Below are positions 17,512 through 26,655 of a stretch of 64,000 nucleotides of DNA, piece by piece. Within the stretch, counting starts at the first letter, position 1. Each line of letters opens with the position of its first letter. Source of the stretch: Pukyongiella litopenaei (GTDB taxonomy: Bacteria; Pseudomonadota; Alphaproteobacteria; Rhodobacterales; Rhodobacteraceae); NCBI RefSeq assembly GCF_003008555.2, contig NZ_CP027665.1, positions 1,364,001 through 1,428,000 of the forward strand. The letters are read 5' to 3'. The notes under the pieces were generated by a model. That model had not been told where the DNA came from. It worked only from the letters and a program-made list of their open reading frames with translations, and did no database searches. The position numbers were made by a program, and so were the translations under genes.

Positions 17512-18585
17512 ATGGACGATCTGAAAGCCAGATACCTGAGCCAGATCGCCGACGCGGCGGACGAGGACGCGCTCGAGGCGATCCGCGTCGCCGCCGTGGG
17601 CAAGAAGGGCGAGGTGTCGCTGAAGATGCGCGAACTGGGCCGGATGACGCCCGACGAACGCCAGGTGGCCGGCCCCGCGCTGAACGCGCTGAAGAACGAA
17701 CTCAACTCGGCCCTGTCCGCGCGCAAGGCGGCGCTGGCCGATGCGGCGCTGAACGAACGGCTGCGCGGCGAATGGCTGGACGTGACCCTGCCCGCCCGCG
17801 ACCGTCGCCAGGGCACGCTGCACCCGGTGGGCCAGGTAACCGAGGAACTGACCGCGATCTTTGCCGAACTGGGCTTTTCGGTCGCCGAAGGGCCGCGGGT
17901 GGAAACCGACCATTACAATTTCGACGCGCTGAACATCCCCGGCCACCACCCGGCGCGGGCGGAAATGGACACGTTCTACATGGCGCGCGCCGAGGGCGAC
18001 AACCGCCCGCCCCATGTGCTGCGCACCCATACCAGCCCGGTGCAGATCCGGTCGATGGAGGCGCAGGGCGCGCCCATCCGCATCATCTGCCCCGGCGGCG
18101 TCTATCGCGCCGACTACGACCAGACCCACACGCCGATGTTCCACCAGGTCGAAGGCCTGGCCATCGACCGCGACATTTCCATGGCCAACCTGAAATGGGT
18201 GCTCGAGGAATTCTTTGCCGCGTTTTTCGAGATCGACGGCATCAAGACCCGGTTCCGCGCCAGCCATTTCCCCTTCACCGAACCCTCGGCCGAGGTCGAT
18301 ATCCAGTGTTCCTGGGTCGACGGGCAATTGCGGATCGGCGAAGGCGACGACTGGATGGAGGTGCTGGGCTCGGGCATGGTGCATCCCAACGTGCTGCGCG
18401 CCGGCGGCATCGACCCCGAGCAATGGCAGGGCTTTGCATTCGGCATGGGCATCGACCGGCTGGCGATGCTGAAATACGGCATCCCCGACCTGCGCGCGTT
18501 TTTCGATTCAGACCTGCGCTGGCTGCGGAATTACGGTTTTGCGAGTTTGGATGTGCCGACCTTGCATGGGGGGTTGAGCCGGTGA
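17512..18585 (+). CDS. pheS: Phenylalanyl-tRNA synthetase alpha subunit
   Basis: 357 aa class II catalytic subunit. The N-terminal coiled coil (residues about 1-100) leads to motif 2 ([10 protein letters not shown] ... [21 protein letters not shown]) and motif 3 ([17 protein letters not shown]). GGAGGA precedes the ATG at 17512. It charges tRNA-Phe as an alpha2beta2 tetramer with PheT. Unusually, pheT does not follow directly: a DUF2513 gene is inserted, overlapping this stop by GTGA. Confidence 0.97.
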   Translation: MDDLKARYLSQIADAADEDALEAIRVAAVGKKGEVSLKMRELGRMTPDERQVAGPALNALKNELNSALSARKAALADAALNERLRGEWLDVTLPARDRRQGTLHPVGQVTEELTAIFAELGFSVAEGPRVETDHYNFDALNIPGHHPARAEMDTFYMARAEGDNRPPHVLRTHTSPVQIRSMEAQGAPIRIICPGGVYRADYDQTHTPMFHQVEGLAIDRDISMANLKWVLEEFFAAFFEIDGIKTRFRASHFPFTEPSAEVDIQCSWVDGQLRIGEGDDWMEVLGSGMVHPNVLRAGGIDPEQWQGFAFGMGIDRLAMLKYGIPDLRAFFDSDLRWLRNYGFASLDVPTLHGGLSR

Positions 18586-18932
18586 GGCGTGACGACGACC
18601 TGATAAGAAGCTTGCTGTTCGAATTCGAGCAGCAGGAGGATTGGAGCCTTCTCTTTGTCAAAACCCTTTCAATGGACGCCATCGATCGCAACCGGCTTGG
18701 CCACATTCATTTGATGTGTGATGCCGGTCTGGTTGCCCCGGTAAACAACGACGCTTACCGGCTCACGAATACCGGGCACGACTACCTTGCAGCAATCCGA
18801 AGCGACACCGTTTGGCAACGGACGAAAAACGGTGCGGCGAAGGTCGGCGGCTTGACGCTGGGAATGATGAAGGACTTGGCGGTCGCATATGTAAAGCAAG
18901 AGGCCAACAATAGACTGGGGATTCAACTATGA
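18582..18932 (+). CDS. DUF2513 family protein lodged between pheS and pheT
   Basis: 116 aa. The N-terminus [17 protein letters not shown] and the middle [15 protein letters not shown] ... [20 protein letters not shown] are the DUF2513 pattern, a family often carried by phages and mobile DNA. The GTG start overlaps the pheS stop (GTGA) and its own stop overlaps the pheT start (ATGA 18929-18932), so translation would be coupled on both sides. The DNA is visibly less GC-rich than pheS and pheT. It looks acquired but perfectly fitted in the operon. Function unknown. Confidence 0.8.
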   Translation: MRRDDDLIRSLLFEFEQQEDWSLLFVKTLSMDAIDRNRLGHIHLMCDAGLVAPVNNDAYRLTNTGHDYLAAIRSDTVWQRTKNGAAKVGGLTLGMMKDLAVAYVKQEANNRLGIQL

Positions 18933-21325
18933 AATTCACCCTCTCCTGGCTGAAAGACCATCTCGACACCGACGCCTCGGTGGACGAGATCGCCGAGGCG
19001 CTGACCGATCTCGGGCTCGAGGTCGAGGACATCACCGACCCCGCCGCGCGGCTGGCCGATTTCACGCTCGGCTATGTGAAACACGCCGAGAAACACCCCG
19101 ATGCCGACCGGCTGCGGGTGTGCAGGGTCGAGACCGACGAGGGCGAGAAACAGATCATCTGCGGCGCCCCCAATGCGCGCGAGGGGATCACCGTGGTGGT
19201 CGCGAAACCCGGCACCTATGTGCCCGGCATCGACACCACCATCCAGGTCGGCAAGATCCGCGGCATCGAGAGCCACGGCATGATGGCCAGCGAACGCGAG
19301 ATGGAACTGTCGGAAGAACATGATGGCATCATCGAACTGCCCTCGGGCAAGGTCGGCGACCGGTTCATCGACTGGCTGGCCGAAAACGACCCGGCCAAGG
19401 TGGACCCGGTGATCGAGATCGCGATCACACCGAACCGCCCCGATGCGCTGGGGGTGCAGGGCATCGCCCGCGACCTCGCCGCGCGCGGGCTCGGCACGCT
19501 GAAACAGCGCGATGGCGACCCGGTCCCCGGCGATTTCCCCTGCCCGGTCGCGGTGAGCATCGACGACGACACCGCCGATGGCTGCCCGCTCTTTGCCGGG
19601 CGCGTGATCCGGGGCGTCCGGAACGGCCCCAGCCCGCAATGGCTGCAGGACCGGCTGCGCGCGATCGGGCTGCGGCCGATCTCGGCGCTGGTCGATATCA
19701 CCAATTTCTTCACCTATGACCGCAACCGCCCGCTGCATGTGTTCGACATGGCCAAGGTGGCGGGTGGCCTGCGCGTCCATCGCGCCAGCGGCGGCGAGAG
19801 CCTGACCGCGCTCGATGAACGGGATTATGTCCTGCAACCGGGCATGATGGTGATTTCCGACGACAACGGCCCCGAGAGTATCGCCGGGATCATGGGCGGC
19901 GAGGAAACCGGCGTGACCGGCGACACCGTCGACGTGTTCGTGGAAAGCGCCTATTGGAACCATGTCCAGATCGCGCTGACCGGCCGGTCGCTGAAGATCA
20001 ATTCGGACGCGCGGTACCGGTTCGAACGGGGGGTGGACCCCGCGTTCACCCTGACCGGGCTGGAACTGGCCACGCGGATGATCCTCGATATCTGCGGCGG
20101 CGAACCGTCCGATGTGGTGGTGGCCGGCGCGGTGCCGGATCATTCCCGCGCCTATGCGCTGGACACGAAACGGGTGCAGAGCCTCGTCGGCATGGACATT
20201 CCCGCGGCGGATCAGCGCCAGACCCTGACCCGGCTGGGGTTCCGGCTGGAGGGCGACATGGCGCATGTGCCGCCCTGGCGCCCTGATGTGCAGGGCCCGG
20301 CCGACCTGGTCGAAGAGGTCGCGCGCATCGCCTCGCTCACCCGGCTGGAGGGGCGGCCGCTGGCGCGCCTCGGCGACGGCGTGCCGCGCCCGGTGATGAC
20401 CCCGCAGCAGCGGCGCAGCCAGGCGGCGCGGCGGACCTGCGCGGCGCTGGGCTACAACGAATGCGTCACCTATTCCTTCATCGACCGGCAGGCCGCGGCG
20501 CTGTTCGGCGGCGGCGATGACGCCACCATGCTGGAAAACCCGATCAGTTCGGAAATGAGCCACCTGCGCCCGGCGCTGCTGCCCGGCCTGCTGCGGGCGG
20601 CGGCGCGCAACCAGGCGCGCGGCTACATGGACCTGGCGCTGTTCGAATCCGGCCCGGCCTTTCATGGCGGCGAACCCGGCGAACAGCACCTGCTGATCAG
20701 CGGGCTGCTGGTCGGCCGCACCGGCCCCAAGGACGTGCATGGCGCGTCGCGCCCGGTCGATGTCTATGACGTCAAGGCCGATGCCGAGGCGGTGCTGGCC
20801 GCGATCGGGGCTCCGGCCAGGGTGCAGATCCTGCGCGGGGCCCGCGACTGGTGGCATCCGGGAAGGCACGGCCGCATCTGCCTGGGGCCGAAAAAGGTGC
20901 TGGGCGTATTCGGTGAACTGCACCCCAGGGTGCTGGCCGAGATGGATGTGAAAGGCCCGGCGATGGCGTTTACGATCTGGCCCGGCCAGGTGCCGCTGCC
21001 CCGCCGGTCGGGCGCCGCCCGCGGCGCGCTCGAACTGCGCGACCTGCAGGCGGTCGAACGCGATTTCGCCTTTGTCGTCGACGCGGATGTCGAGGCGCTG
21101 GCACTGGTGAACGCCGCCGCCGGGGCCGACAAGGCGCTGATCGAATCCGTGCGCGTCTTTGACGAATTCATCGGCGGCAGCCTGGGCGAGGGCAAGAAAT
21201 CGCTGGCCATCACCGTGCGGCTGCAGCCGACCGAAACGACGCTGAAGGACGCCGATATCGAAGCCGTCGGCACCCGGATCGTCGAAAAGGTCGCCAAGGC
21301 CACGGGCGGCGTCCTGCGCGGCTGA
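18929..21325 (+). CDS. pheT: Phenylalanyl-tRNA synthetase beta subunit
   Basis: 798 aa. It starts [17 protein letters not shown], followed by the tRNA-binding EMAP-like domain (about 40-150, VCRVETDEGEKQIICGAPNAREG). The B3/B4 editing domain and B5 domain follow (VDITNFFTYDRNRPLHVFD). The C-terminal anticodon-binding FDX-ACB domain ends GEGKKSLAITVRLQPTETTLKD. It pairs with PheS and edits mischarged Tyr-tRNA-Phe. The start ATG overlaps the stop of the inserted DUF2513 gene. Confidence 0.97.
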   Translation: MKFTLSWLKDHLDTDASVDEIAEALTDLGLEVEDITDPAARLADFTLGYVKHAEKHPDADRLRVCRVETDEGEKQIICGAPNAREGITVVVAKPGTYVPGIDTTIQVGKIRGIESHGMMASEREMELSEEHDGIIELPSGKVGDRFIDWLAENDPAKVDPVIEIAITPNRPDALGVQGIARDLAARGLGTLKQRDGDPVPGDFPCPVAVSIDDDTADGCPLFAGRVIRGVRNGPSPQWLQDRLRAIGLRPISALVDITNFFTYDRNRPLHVFDMAKVAGGLRVHRASGGESLTALDERDYVLQPGMMVISDDNGPESIAGIMGGEETGVTGDTVDVFVESAYWNHVQIALTGRSLKINSDARYRFERGVDPAFTLTGLELATRMILDICGGEPSDVVVAGAVPDHSRAYALDTKRVQSLVGMDIPAADQRQTLTRLGFRLEGDMAHVPPWRPDVQGPADLVEEVARIASLTRLEGRPLARLGDGVPRPVMTPQQRRSQAARRTCAALGYNECVTYSFIDRQAAALFGGGDDATMLENPISSEMSHLRPALLPGLLRAAARNQARGYMDLALFESGPAFHGGEPGEQHLLISGLLVGRTGPKDVHGASRPVDVYDVKADAEAVLAAIGAPARVQILRGARDWWHPGRHGRICLGPKKVLGVFGELHPRVLAEMDVKGPAMAFTIWPGQVPLPRRSGAARGALELRDLQAVERDFAFVVDADVEALALVNAAAGADKALIESVRVFDEFIGGSLGEGKKSLAITVRLQPTETTLKDADIEAVGTRIVEKVAKATGGVLRG

Positions 21326-21391
21326 CCATCCGCCGATCGCCGGCAGGTCCGGCGGCGACCTGCCGCCGGGTCATCCCGCATGACAGGCCGG

Positions 21392-21413
21392 TCCGGTATC
21401 GCGCGATACCGGA
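21392..21413. promoter_or_regulatory. Perfect palindromic operator upstream of the hydrolase/BKACE operon
   Basis: A 22-bp perfect palindrome with core GGTATC-N4-GATACC (core at 21395-21410) lies 35 bases before the SCP2-like gene. The same core recurs at 27812-27827 in the divergent hpaB promoter region. Both flank a locus that encodes one LysR regulator, so this is a likely shared LysR operator (inference). Confidence 0.65.
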
Positions 21414-21447
21414 GCGGGCATTGTTCTTCGACGGTTCGGAGCCGACC

Positions 21448-21852
21448 ATGTGTCCGAACCGAAACACGGAGAATGACGTGCTCGAGAAAATCGAAACCAT
21501 GCAGCAGGCGTTGGGTCGCACACCGCATCTGGTCCGGCTCGGCCGGCTGTTCTCGGACATCGTGCTGCTGCAGGTGGACGAGGCGGAATATTACCTGCAT
21601 TTCGACAGGGGCCAGCTGGCCCGGATTGAACCCGGCCCCAGCCGCAAGACCCCGTGGCGTTTTGCGCTCAGGACCGATGCCGAAGCCCTGCGCGCGTTCT
21701 GGGAACCGCGCCCCGAACCGGGGTTCCACGACCTGTTCGGGCTGGTCAAGATCGAACGCGCCCGGATCGACGGTGACATCCTCGCGCTGGTCAAGAACCT
21801 GAGGTTCTTCAAGGAATTCATGGCATTGGGACGCAAGGGGACACGGGTATGA
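21448..21852 (+). CDS. SCP2-like small protein
   Basis: 134 aa from ATG 21448 (GGAG 6 nt upstream); a GTG at 21478 with CGGAG is an equally good start. The middle and C-terminal part (EAEYYLHFDRGQLARIEPG ... RFALRTDAEALRAFWE ... GDILALVKNLRFFKEFM) resembles the sterol-carrier-protein-2 fold, which binds lipophilic ligands. It overlaps the next gene by ATGA and leads the hydrolase-BKACE operon. A hydrophobic aromatic ligand or accessory role is possible; no catalytic residues recognised. Confidence 0.6.
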   Translation: MCPNRNTENDVLEKIETMQQALGRTPHLVRLGRLFSDIVLLQVDEAEYYLHFDRGQLARIEPGPSRKTPWRFALRTDAEALRAFWEPRPEPGFHDLFGLVKIERARIDGDILALVKNLRFFKEFMALGRKGTRV

Positions 21853-22706
21853 GCGTGGAACCGATCACCGGGCGCTACCTGACGGTCGATATCGAAGGCC
21901 GCACGCAGCGCATCTATTTTGAGGAAGCGGGCCAGGGCCGGCCGGTTCTGTGCATGCACACCGCCGGGGCCGACACCCGGCAATGGCGGCACCTGATGAA
22001 CGATGCCGGGATCACCGGCGGCAACAGGCTCATTGCCTTTGACATGCCCTGGCACGGCAAGTCGCTGCCGCCCGAGGGCTTCGAGACCGAGGAATACCTG
22101 CTGACCACCGAAACCTATATCGCCACGGTGCTGGCGGTGATCGAGGGGCTGGGGCTGGACCGGCCGGTGCTGGCGGGCTGCTCGATGGGCGGGCGGATCG
22201 CGTTGCAGCTGGCGGCGCTGCATGGCGACCGCTTTGCCGGTTTCATCGCCATCGAGGCATCCGATTTCCAACCTGCATGGTATGACATCGACTGGTTCCA
22301 CCGCCCCGACGCCCATGGCGGCGAAATGGGCGCGGCGCTGGTTTCGGCCAATATCTCGCCCCATGCGCCCGAGGCCGAACGCTGGAACACGCAGTGGATG
22401 TTCATGGCCAGCGGGCCGGGCGTGTTCCGGGGCGATCTGGGTTTCTACACCCGCGACGACAGCCTGATCGGGCGGCTGGGCCAAATCGACACCAAGGCAA
22501 CGCCGGTGCATATCATGGTCGGCGCCTATGACCTGACCTGCACGCCCGAGGATGCCCAGCGCACCGCCGACGCGATCCCCGGCGCGACGATCGCGGTGAT
22601 GGACGAACTGGGCCATTTCCCGATGAGCGAACACCCCGAGGGGTTCCGGCCCTTCTTTCTCGACGCGCTGGCGCGGATGCGCGCGGGCCAGGAGGTGGCG
22701 GCGTGA
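21849..22706 (+). CDS. Alpha/beta hydrolase (candidate enol-lactone or ester hydrolase)
   Basis: 285 aa alpha/beta-hydrolase. The nucleophile elbow is GCSMGG (Ser near residue 114), the oxyanion region is MHTAGADTRQW, the acid is probably the Asp in VGAYDLTC, and the catalytic His is in ELGHFPMSEHP. Architecture is like PcaD/MhpC. In this operon (followed by a beta-keto acid cleavage enzyme and next to ring-cleavage genes) an enol-lactone hydrolase giving a beta-keto acid is plausible, but not proven. Overlaps its neighbours by four bases on both sides. Confidence 0.8.
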   Translation: MSVEPITGRYLTVDIEGRTQRIYFEEAGQGRPVLCMHTAGADTRQWRHLMNDAGITGGNRLIAFDMPWHGKSLPPEGFETEEYLLTTETYIATVLAVIEGLGLDRPVLAGCSMGGRIALQLAALHGDRFAGFIAIEASDFQPAWYDIDWFHRPDAHGGEMGAALVSANISPHAPEAERWNTQWMFMASGPGVFRGDLGFYTRDDSLIGRLGQIDTKATPVHIMVGAYDLTCTPEDAQRTADAIPGATIAVMDELGHFPMSEHPEGFRPFFLDALARMRAGQEVAA

Positions 22707-23551
22707 CCACCCCTTGCATCGTCTGCGTCGCCATCACCGGCAGCCTGCCGCAGAAATCCGACAACCCGGCGGTGCCGGTCAGCATCGCCGAACAGGTGGA
22801 AAGCACCCATGCAGCGTTCGAGGCCGGGGCCAGCATCGTGCATGCGCATGTGCGCAACGACGATGGCAGCCCCAGTTCCGACCCGGACCGGTTCGCCCGG
22901 CTCAAGGAGGGGCTGGACCGCCATTGCCCCGGCATGATCATCCAGTTTTCCACCGGCGGACGTTCCGGCGCGGGCAAGGCGCGCGGCGCGATGCTGCCGC
23001 TGCGGCCCGACATGGCATCACTGTCGGTCGGGTCGAACAATTTTCCGACACGGGTCTATGAAAACCCGCCCGACCTGGTCGATTGGCTGGCGGCAGAGAT
23101 GCTGGCCCATGACATCAAGCCCGAGATCGAGGCCTTCGACCTGTCGCATATCCTGCAGGCCCATGCGATGTGGCAGCGCGGCCAGATCCGCGATCTGCCC
23201 TATGTGCAATTCGTCATGGGGGTGAAAAACGCCATGCCCGCCGATCGCGCCGTGTTCGATTGCTATATACGCACCGTGCATCGGCTGTTCGGGCCGGATG
23301 CGCCCTGGTGCGCGGCCGGTATCGGGCGGCACCAGGCCGAACTGAACGACTGGGCGATTGCCGCCGGCGGCCATGCCCGCACCGGGCTCGAGGACAATAT
23401 CCGCCTCAGCCGCGACCGGCTGGCGCCATCCAATGCCGCGCTGGTCACGCGCACGGTCGAGATCTGCGCGAAACATGGCCGCGAGGTGGCCAGCCCGGCC
23501 GAGGCGCGGCGCATCCTCGGGCTGCGTCAGGGCGCGGCGGTCCCGGCCTGA
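22703..23551 (+). CDS. Beta-keto acid cleavage enzyme (BKACE, DUF849)
   Basis: 282 aa Kce-like TIM barrel. The zinc-binding HAHVRND motif (about residues 49-55), FSTGGRSG and EIEAFDLSHI are typical of the family. BKACE enzymes condense a beta-keto acid with acetyl-CoA and split it to acetoacetate and a new acyl-CoA. Placed after a hydrolase and beside aromatic-ring cleavage genes, its substrate could be 3-oxoadipate or maleylacetate, which would replace PcaIJ/PcaF; this is inference. Its 3' end overlaps the convergent LysR gene by 25 bases. Confidence 0.85.
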   Translation: MTTPCIVCVAITGSLPQKSDNPAVPVSIAEQVESTHAAFEAGASIVHAHVRNDDGSPSSDPDRFARLKEGLDRHCPGMIIQFSTGGRSGAGKARGAMLPLRPDMASLSVGSNNFPTRVYENPPDLVDWLAAEMLAHDIKPEIEAFDLSHILQAHAMWQRGQIRDLPYVQFVMGVKNAMPADRAVFDCYIRTVHRLFGPDAPWCAAGIGRHQAELNDWAIAAGGHARTGLEDNIRLSRDRLAPSNAALVTRTVEICAKHGREVASPAEARRILGLRQGAAVPA

Positions 23552-24450
23552 TCCTGCGCCGCCCGGACCCTGCGCGCAAAGCGCTGCGCGATGGTGACGA
23601 ATTGGTTGGTGTGCACGCTCTGATTGTCGCGCCGCACCGCCAGCGAAATCGCGGTGCCGGGGTTGTAGCCGTCATAGGGCCGGAACACGACCCCGTGGCG
23701 GGCCGATTGCGACACCGATTGCGGCACCACCGAAACCCCAACCCCCACCGAAACCAGCGCGATCGCGGTCTGGTAATCCTGCGCCAGAACCTCTGAGTCG
23801 GGGATGAAGCCCTCTTTCTTGCAGATGTCGAGAATCCCGTCGGCAAAGCTGGGCCGCGGCCGGCGGGGATAGAGCACGAAGGTTTCGCGCTTCAGCTCGG
23901 CCAGCACCAGCCGGTCGCGGCCGGCCAGTTCGGATTCCGCCGGCAGCGCCAGGATCAGCGGTTCCCGGTGGATCTTCTCGCAGCGGATTTCGTCATCGTC
24001 CAGCGCCGGGCGGGCAAAGGCCACGTCGATCTGGCGTTCGATCAGCGCGGTCTTGAGCTGGGCGTTGTTCATCGCCGACAGCGCCAGTTCCACATCCGGA
24101 TACTCGGCGCGAAAGGTGCGGATCAGTTCCGGCAGGACCCCATGGCTGGCCGAGCCGATGAAGGCGACGCGCAGCCGCCCGGCGGCACCTTCGCCGATGC
24201 GCCGGACCTCGCGCGCGGTGCGGTCGACCCGTTCGAGAATGTCGCGCGCGCGTTCCAGCAGGGCATCGCCGGCCTGGGTGCGCTTGATCTGGCTGCGCGA
24301 GCGGTCGAACAGCTGCACGCCGAGTTCGGCCTCGAGATGGGCGATCTGGCGGCTCAGCGGCGGCTGCGCGATGTCGAGCCGCACCGCCGCGCGACCGAAA
24401 TGCAGTTCCTCGGCCACCGCGACGAAATAGGTCAGGCGCTTGAAATCCAT
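23527..24450 (-). CDS. LysR-type transcriptional regulator
   Basis: 307 aa LTTR. The N-terminal winged HTH covers about residues 1-60 (MDFKRLTYFVAVAEELHFGRAA ... AQPPLSRQIAHLEAELG). A CatR/BenM-like effector domain follows, with two lobes starting RLRVAFIGSASHG. It is downstream of the cycloisomerase gene on the same strand. It probably senses a ring-cleavage intermediate and acts on the GGTATC-N4-GATACC sites at 21395 and 27812. Confidence 0.92.
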   Translation of the reverse strand: MDFKRLTYFVAVAEELHFGRAAVRLDIAQPPLSRQIAHLEAELGVQLFDRSRSQIKRTQAGDALLERARDILERVDRTAREVRRIGEGAAGRLRVAFIGSASHGVLPELIRTFRAEYPDVELALSAMNNAQLKTALIERQIDVAFARPALDDDEIRCEKIHREPLILALPAESELAGRDRLVLAELKRETFVLYPRRPRPSFADGILDICKKEGFIPDSEVLAQDYQTAIALVSVGVGVSVVPQSVSQSARHGVVFRPYDGYNPGTAISLAVRRDNQSVHTNQFVTIAQRFARRVRAAQDQAGTAAP

Positions 24451-24501
24451 ATGTCCCTCCCGGCGGCCATCATCGGGCAGAAGGCGCGGCGCGGCAATGG
24501 T

Positions 24502-25680
24502 TCAGTCGCTGCGGGCGAACTCGGCCAGCGCGTCCTCGTCCAGTTCGACGCCCAGCCCCGGCCCGGTGGGCAGGTGCAGGTGGAAATCCTCGATCAGCAG
24601 CGGATCGCGGACGATCTCGCGCCGGTGCATGCGCGGGCCGAAATGTTCGCAGCCCCAGGGCAGGCGCGGCAGGCTGGCGAAAACCGCCAGATGCGCCGCC
24701 GCCCCGATCGAACCTTCGAGCAGGCAGCCGCCATAAAGCTCCATGCCCGCGGCCTCGGCCACCCGCGCGGCCTCGGCCAGCGCCATCAGCCCGCCGCTCT
24801 TGACCAGTTTCAGCGAATAGACGCTGCCGCATCCCATCGCGCCGGCGCGGGCGATCTCGCGATGGGTAAAGGCGGCCTCGTCCACCATCAGCGGGATCGG
24901 GCTTTGCGCCGCCACCCGCGCCATGCCCTCGTAATCGTCGCCCGGCAGCGGCTGTTCGATCAGCGACACGCCCAGGTCCCGCAGCGCGGGCAGGTGGCGC
25001 CGGCAATCGGCCTCGCTCCAGCCCTGGTTGGCATCGACAATCAGCCGCGCCATGCCGGGCAGGCCTTCACGCAGGCGGGTCAGGCGGGCAATGTCCTCTT
25101 CGGGCGTGGCAAAGCCCAGCTTGATCTTGAAATCGCGGTGTTCCCGGCGGTCGAGCTTGGCCCGCGCCTCTTCCAGTTCCTGTTCCGCATCGCCCGAGGC
25201 CAGCGCCCAGAGCACCGGCACGCGGTCGCGCAAGGCACCGCCGAACAGCGCCGCCAATGGCAATTCGAGCGTGCGGGTCAGCGCGTCGAGAATGGCGGTT
25301 TCGAGCGCCCCCTTGGCGGCATTGTTGCGGATCGCCGCGCGACCCATCCGCGCCGCGATCCCGGCCCATTGCGCCGCCGGGCAGCCGATCAGGCCGGGGG
25401 CGAGGTAACGGTCGATCACCGCCTTGATCGATTCCACCGATTCCTCGGCCCAGCGCGGACCGCCCAGCACCGCCGCCTCGCCGATGCCCTCGACCCCGTT
25501 TTCCAGCCGCACCCGGACCAGCACGAATTCGCGGGTGCTCATCTCGGTGTTGGACAGCCGGTGGCGGCGGATGCTGGGCAGGGCAACGATCGTGGTGGTG
25601 ATCTCGCGGATCGCGGTATCCCGGTCCGGGTCGCGGAGACGCGCGAAATCGGGGGCCAGATCGACGGCGGGCTGGGTCAT
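24502..25680 (-). CDS. Muconate-cycloisomerase-like enolase-superfamily enzyme
   Basis: 392 aa. The N-terminal capping domain is followed by the barrel with KIK (HRDFKIKLGF), metal ligands Asp in LIVDANQGW, Glu in SLIEQPL and Asp in LMVDEAA, and an opposite-face lysine in VYSLKLVKSGG. This is the muconate lactonizing subgroup. With an intradiol dioxygenase upstream, lactonisation of a cis,cis-muconate derivative is the natural reading. About 20 residues longer at the N-terminus than typical CatB. Confidence 0.82.
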   Translation of the reverse strand: MTQPAVDLAPDFARLRDPDRDTAIREITTTIVALPSIRRHRLSNTEMSTREFVLVRVRLENGVEGIGEAAVLGGPRWAEESVESIKAVIDRYLAPGLIGCPAAQWAGIAARMGRAAIRNNAAKGALETAILDALTRTLELPLAALFGGALRDRVPVLWALASGDAEQELEEARAKLDRREHRDFKIKLGFATPEEDIARLTRLREGLPGMARLIVDANQGWSEADCRRHLPALRDLGVSLIEQPLPGDDYEGMARVAAQSPIPLMVDEAAFTHREIARAGAMGCGSVYSLKLVKSGGLMALAEAARVAEAAGMELYGGCLLEGSIGAAAHLAVFASLPRLPWGCEHFGPRMHRREIVRDPLLIEDFHLHLPTGPGLGVELDEDALAEFARSD

Positions 25681-25699
25681 GGAAAGGCTCCGTCCCGGA

Positions 25700-25730
25700 G
25701 GGGAAAAAAGGTGCCGCCCGAGGCGGCACC
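25700..25730 (-). terminator. Rho-independent terminator between dioxygenase and cycloisomerase genes
   Basis: On the minus strand GGTGCCGCC pairs with GGCGGCACC (25710-25718/25722-25730), with a 3-nt loop, followed by TTTTTT (25704-25709). It is a textbook intrinsic terminator inside an apparent catabolic operon, so cycloisomerase and LysR may be partly uncoupled from upstream transcription. Confidence 0.8.
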
Positions 25731-25747
25731 AGTCAGGGAGAGTTGGG

Positions 25748-26617
25748 CTATTCGGCGGCGACGGACTGGGCCGACGCCTCTGCCTTGAGGCGGAAATCGA
25801 AGGTCATCACCAGGTCGGTATCCGCGCCCGCGGGGGCCGGTTTCATCTCGCCGATCAGGCTTTCCTTGACCGCAAAGACCGAGTCGTTGTCGAGATACTC
25901 GGTCTCGCTGTCGTAGATCTGGCTGATCAGCGGGTTGTAGCCGTCGCGCGAGATCATGAAATGGATGTGACCGGGGCGCATCGGGTGGTGGCCCATGAAA
26001 TTCAGCAACTCGCCCGCCGCGCCGTCATAGGGGATCGGATAGGGTTCGGGACGCAGGCCGACGAATTCATAGGAACCGTCATCCTCGGTCAGGAAACGGC
26101 CGCGCAGGTTGTATTCCGGCTGGTCCGGGTCCTGCTGTTCATAAAGCCCGTTGGGCGCGTCTTCCCAGACATCGATCTGCACGCCCGGAATCGGCTGGCC
26201 GTCGGTGTCGACCACCCGGCCGGAAACGCGCACGGTCTGCTGGCCGTCGAAATCCTTCTGCACGATGCTGGCGCCCTTGGGCAGCACCGGCGGGTTCTCG
26301 CGATAGAACGGCCCGAGCACGGTGGATTCGCTTTCGCCCTCGGTCACCTTGTTGTCGAGCATGTCGACCAGGACCTCGACGCCGAGGATATCGCAGATCA
26401 GGATGAATTCGTTGCGCGCATCGTTCGAGATCTCGCCCGCGCGGCGCATCCATTCGCAGCCTTCGAGCCATTCGCCATGGGTCAGGTTCACCTCCTTGGC
26501 GAAGGCATGGAAATGCTTGATCGCGGCGGTCATGATTTCGCGGTTGCGATCGGGGATGTCCTTTTTCATCGCGCCGGTGACGGCCTCGGTGATGTTGTCG
26601 ATGGTGATGTTACGCAT
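25748..26617 (-). CDS. Intradiol ring-cleavage dioxygenase (hydroxyquinol/catechol 1,2-dioxygenase type)
   Basis: 289 aa. An N-terminal helical dimerisation domain of about 100 residues carries the segment VLGPFYRENPPVLPKG. The iron ligands are visible: Tyr in NGLYEQQ, Tyr in PYPIPYDG, and the two His in HHPMRPGHIHFM. Catechol- and hydroxyquinol-cleaving members are both close in overall pattern; the ENPP-P-G segment recalls hydroxyquinol enzymes. The product is a muconate or maleylacetate. It lies 39 bases after the flavin reductase. Confidence 0.85.
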   Translation of the reverse strand: MRNITIDNITEAVTGAMKKDIPDRNREIMTAAIKHFHAFAKEVNLTHGEWLEGCEWMRRAGEISNDARNEFILICDILGVEVLVDMLDNKVTEGESESTVLGPFYRENPPVLPKGASIVQKDFDGQQTVRVSGRVVDTDGQPIPGVQIDVWEDAPNGLYEQQDPDQPEYNLRGRFLTEDDGSYEFVGLRPEPYPIPYDGAAGELLNFMGHHPMRPGHIHFMISRDGYNPLISQIYDSETEYLDNDSVFAVKESLIGEMKPAPAGADTDLVMTFDFRLKAEASAQSVAAE

Positions 26618-26655
26618 GGTTCTCCTCCACTTGCGTCAGCTTGTTGGGATGGGTG

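Noticed and set aside
18923-20923. 666-codon minus-strand open frame
   Set aside because: Fully antisense to pheT with low-complexity His/Gln/Arg composition typical of shadows in GC-rich DNA.
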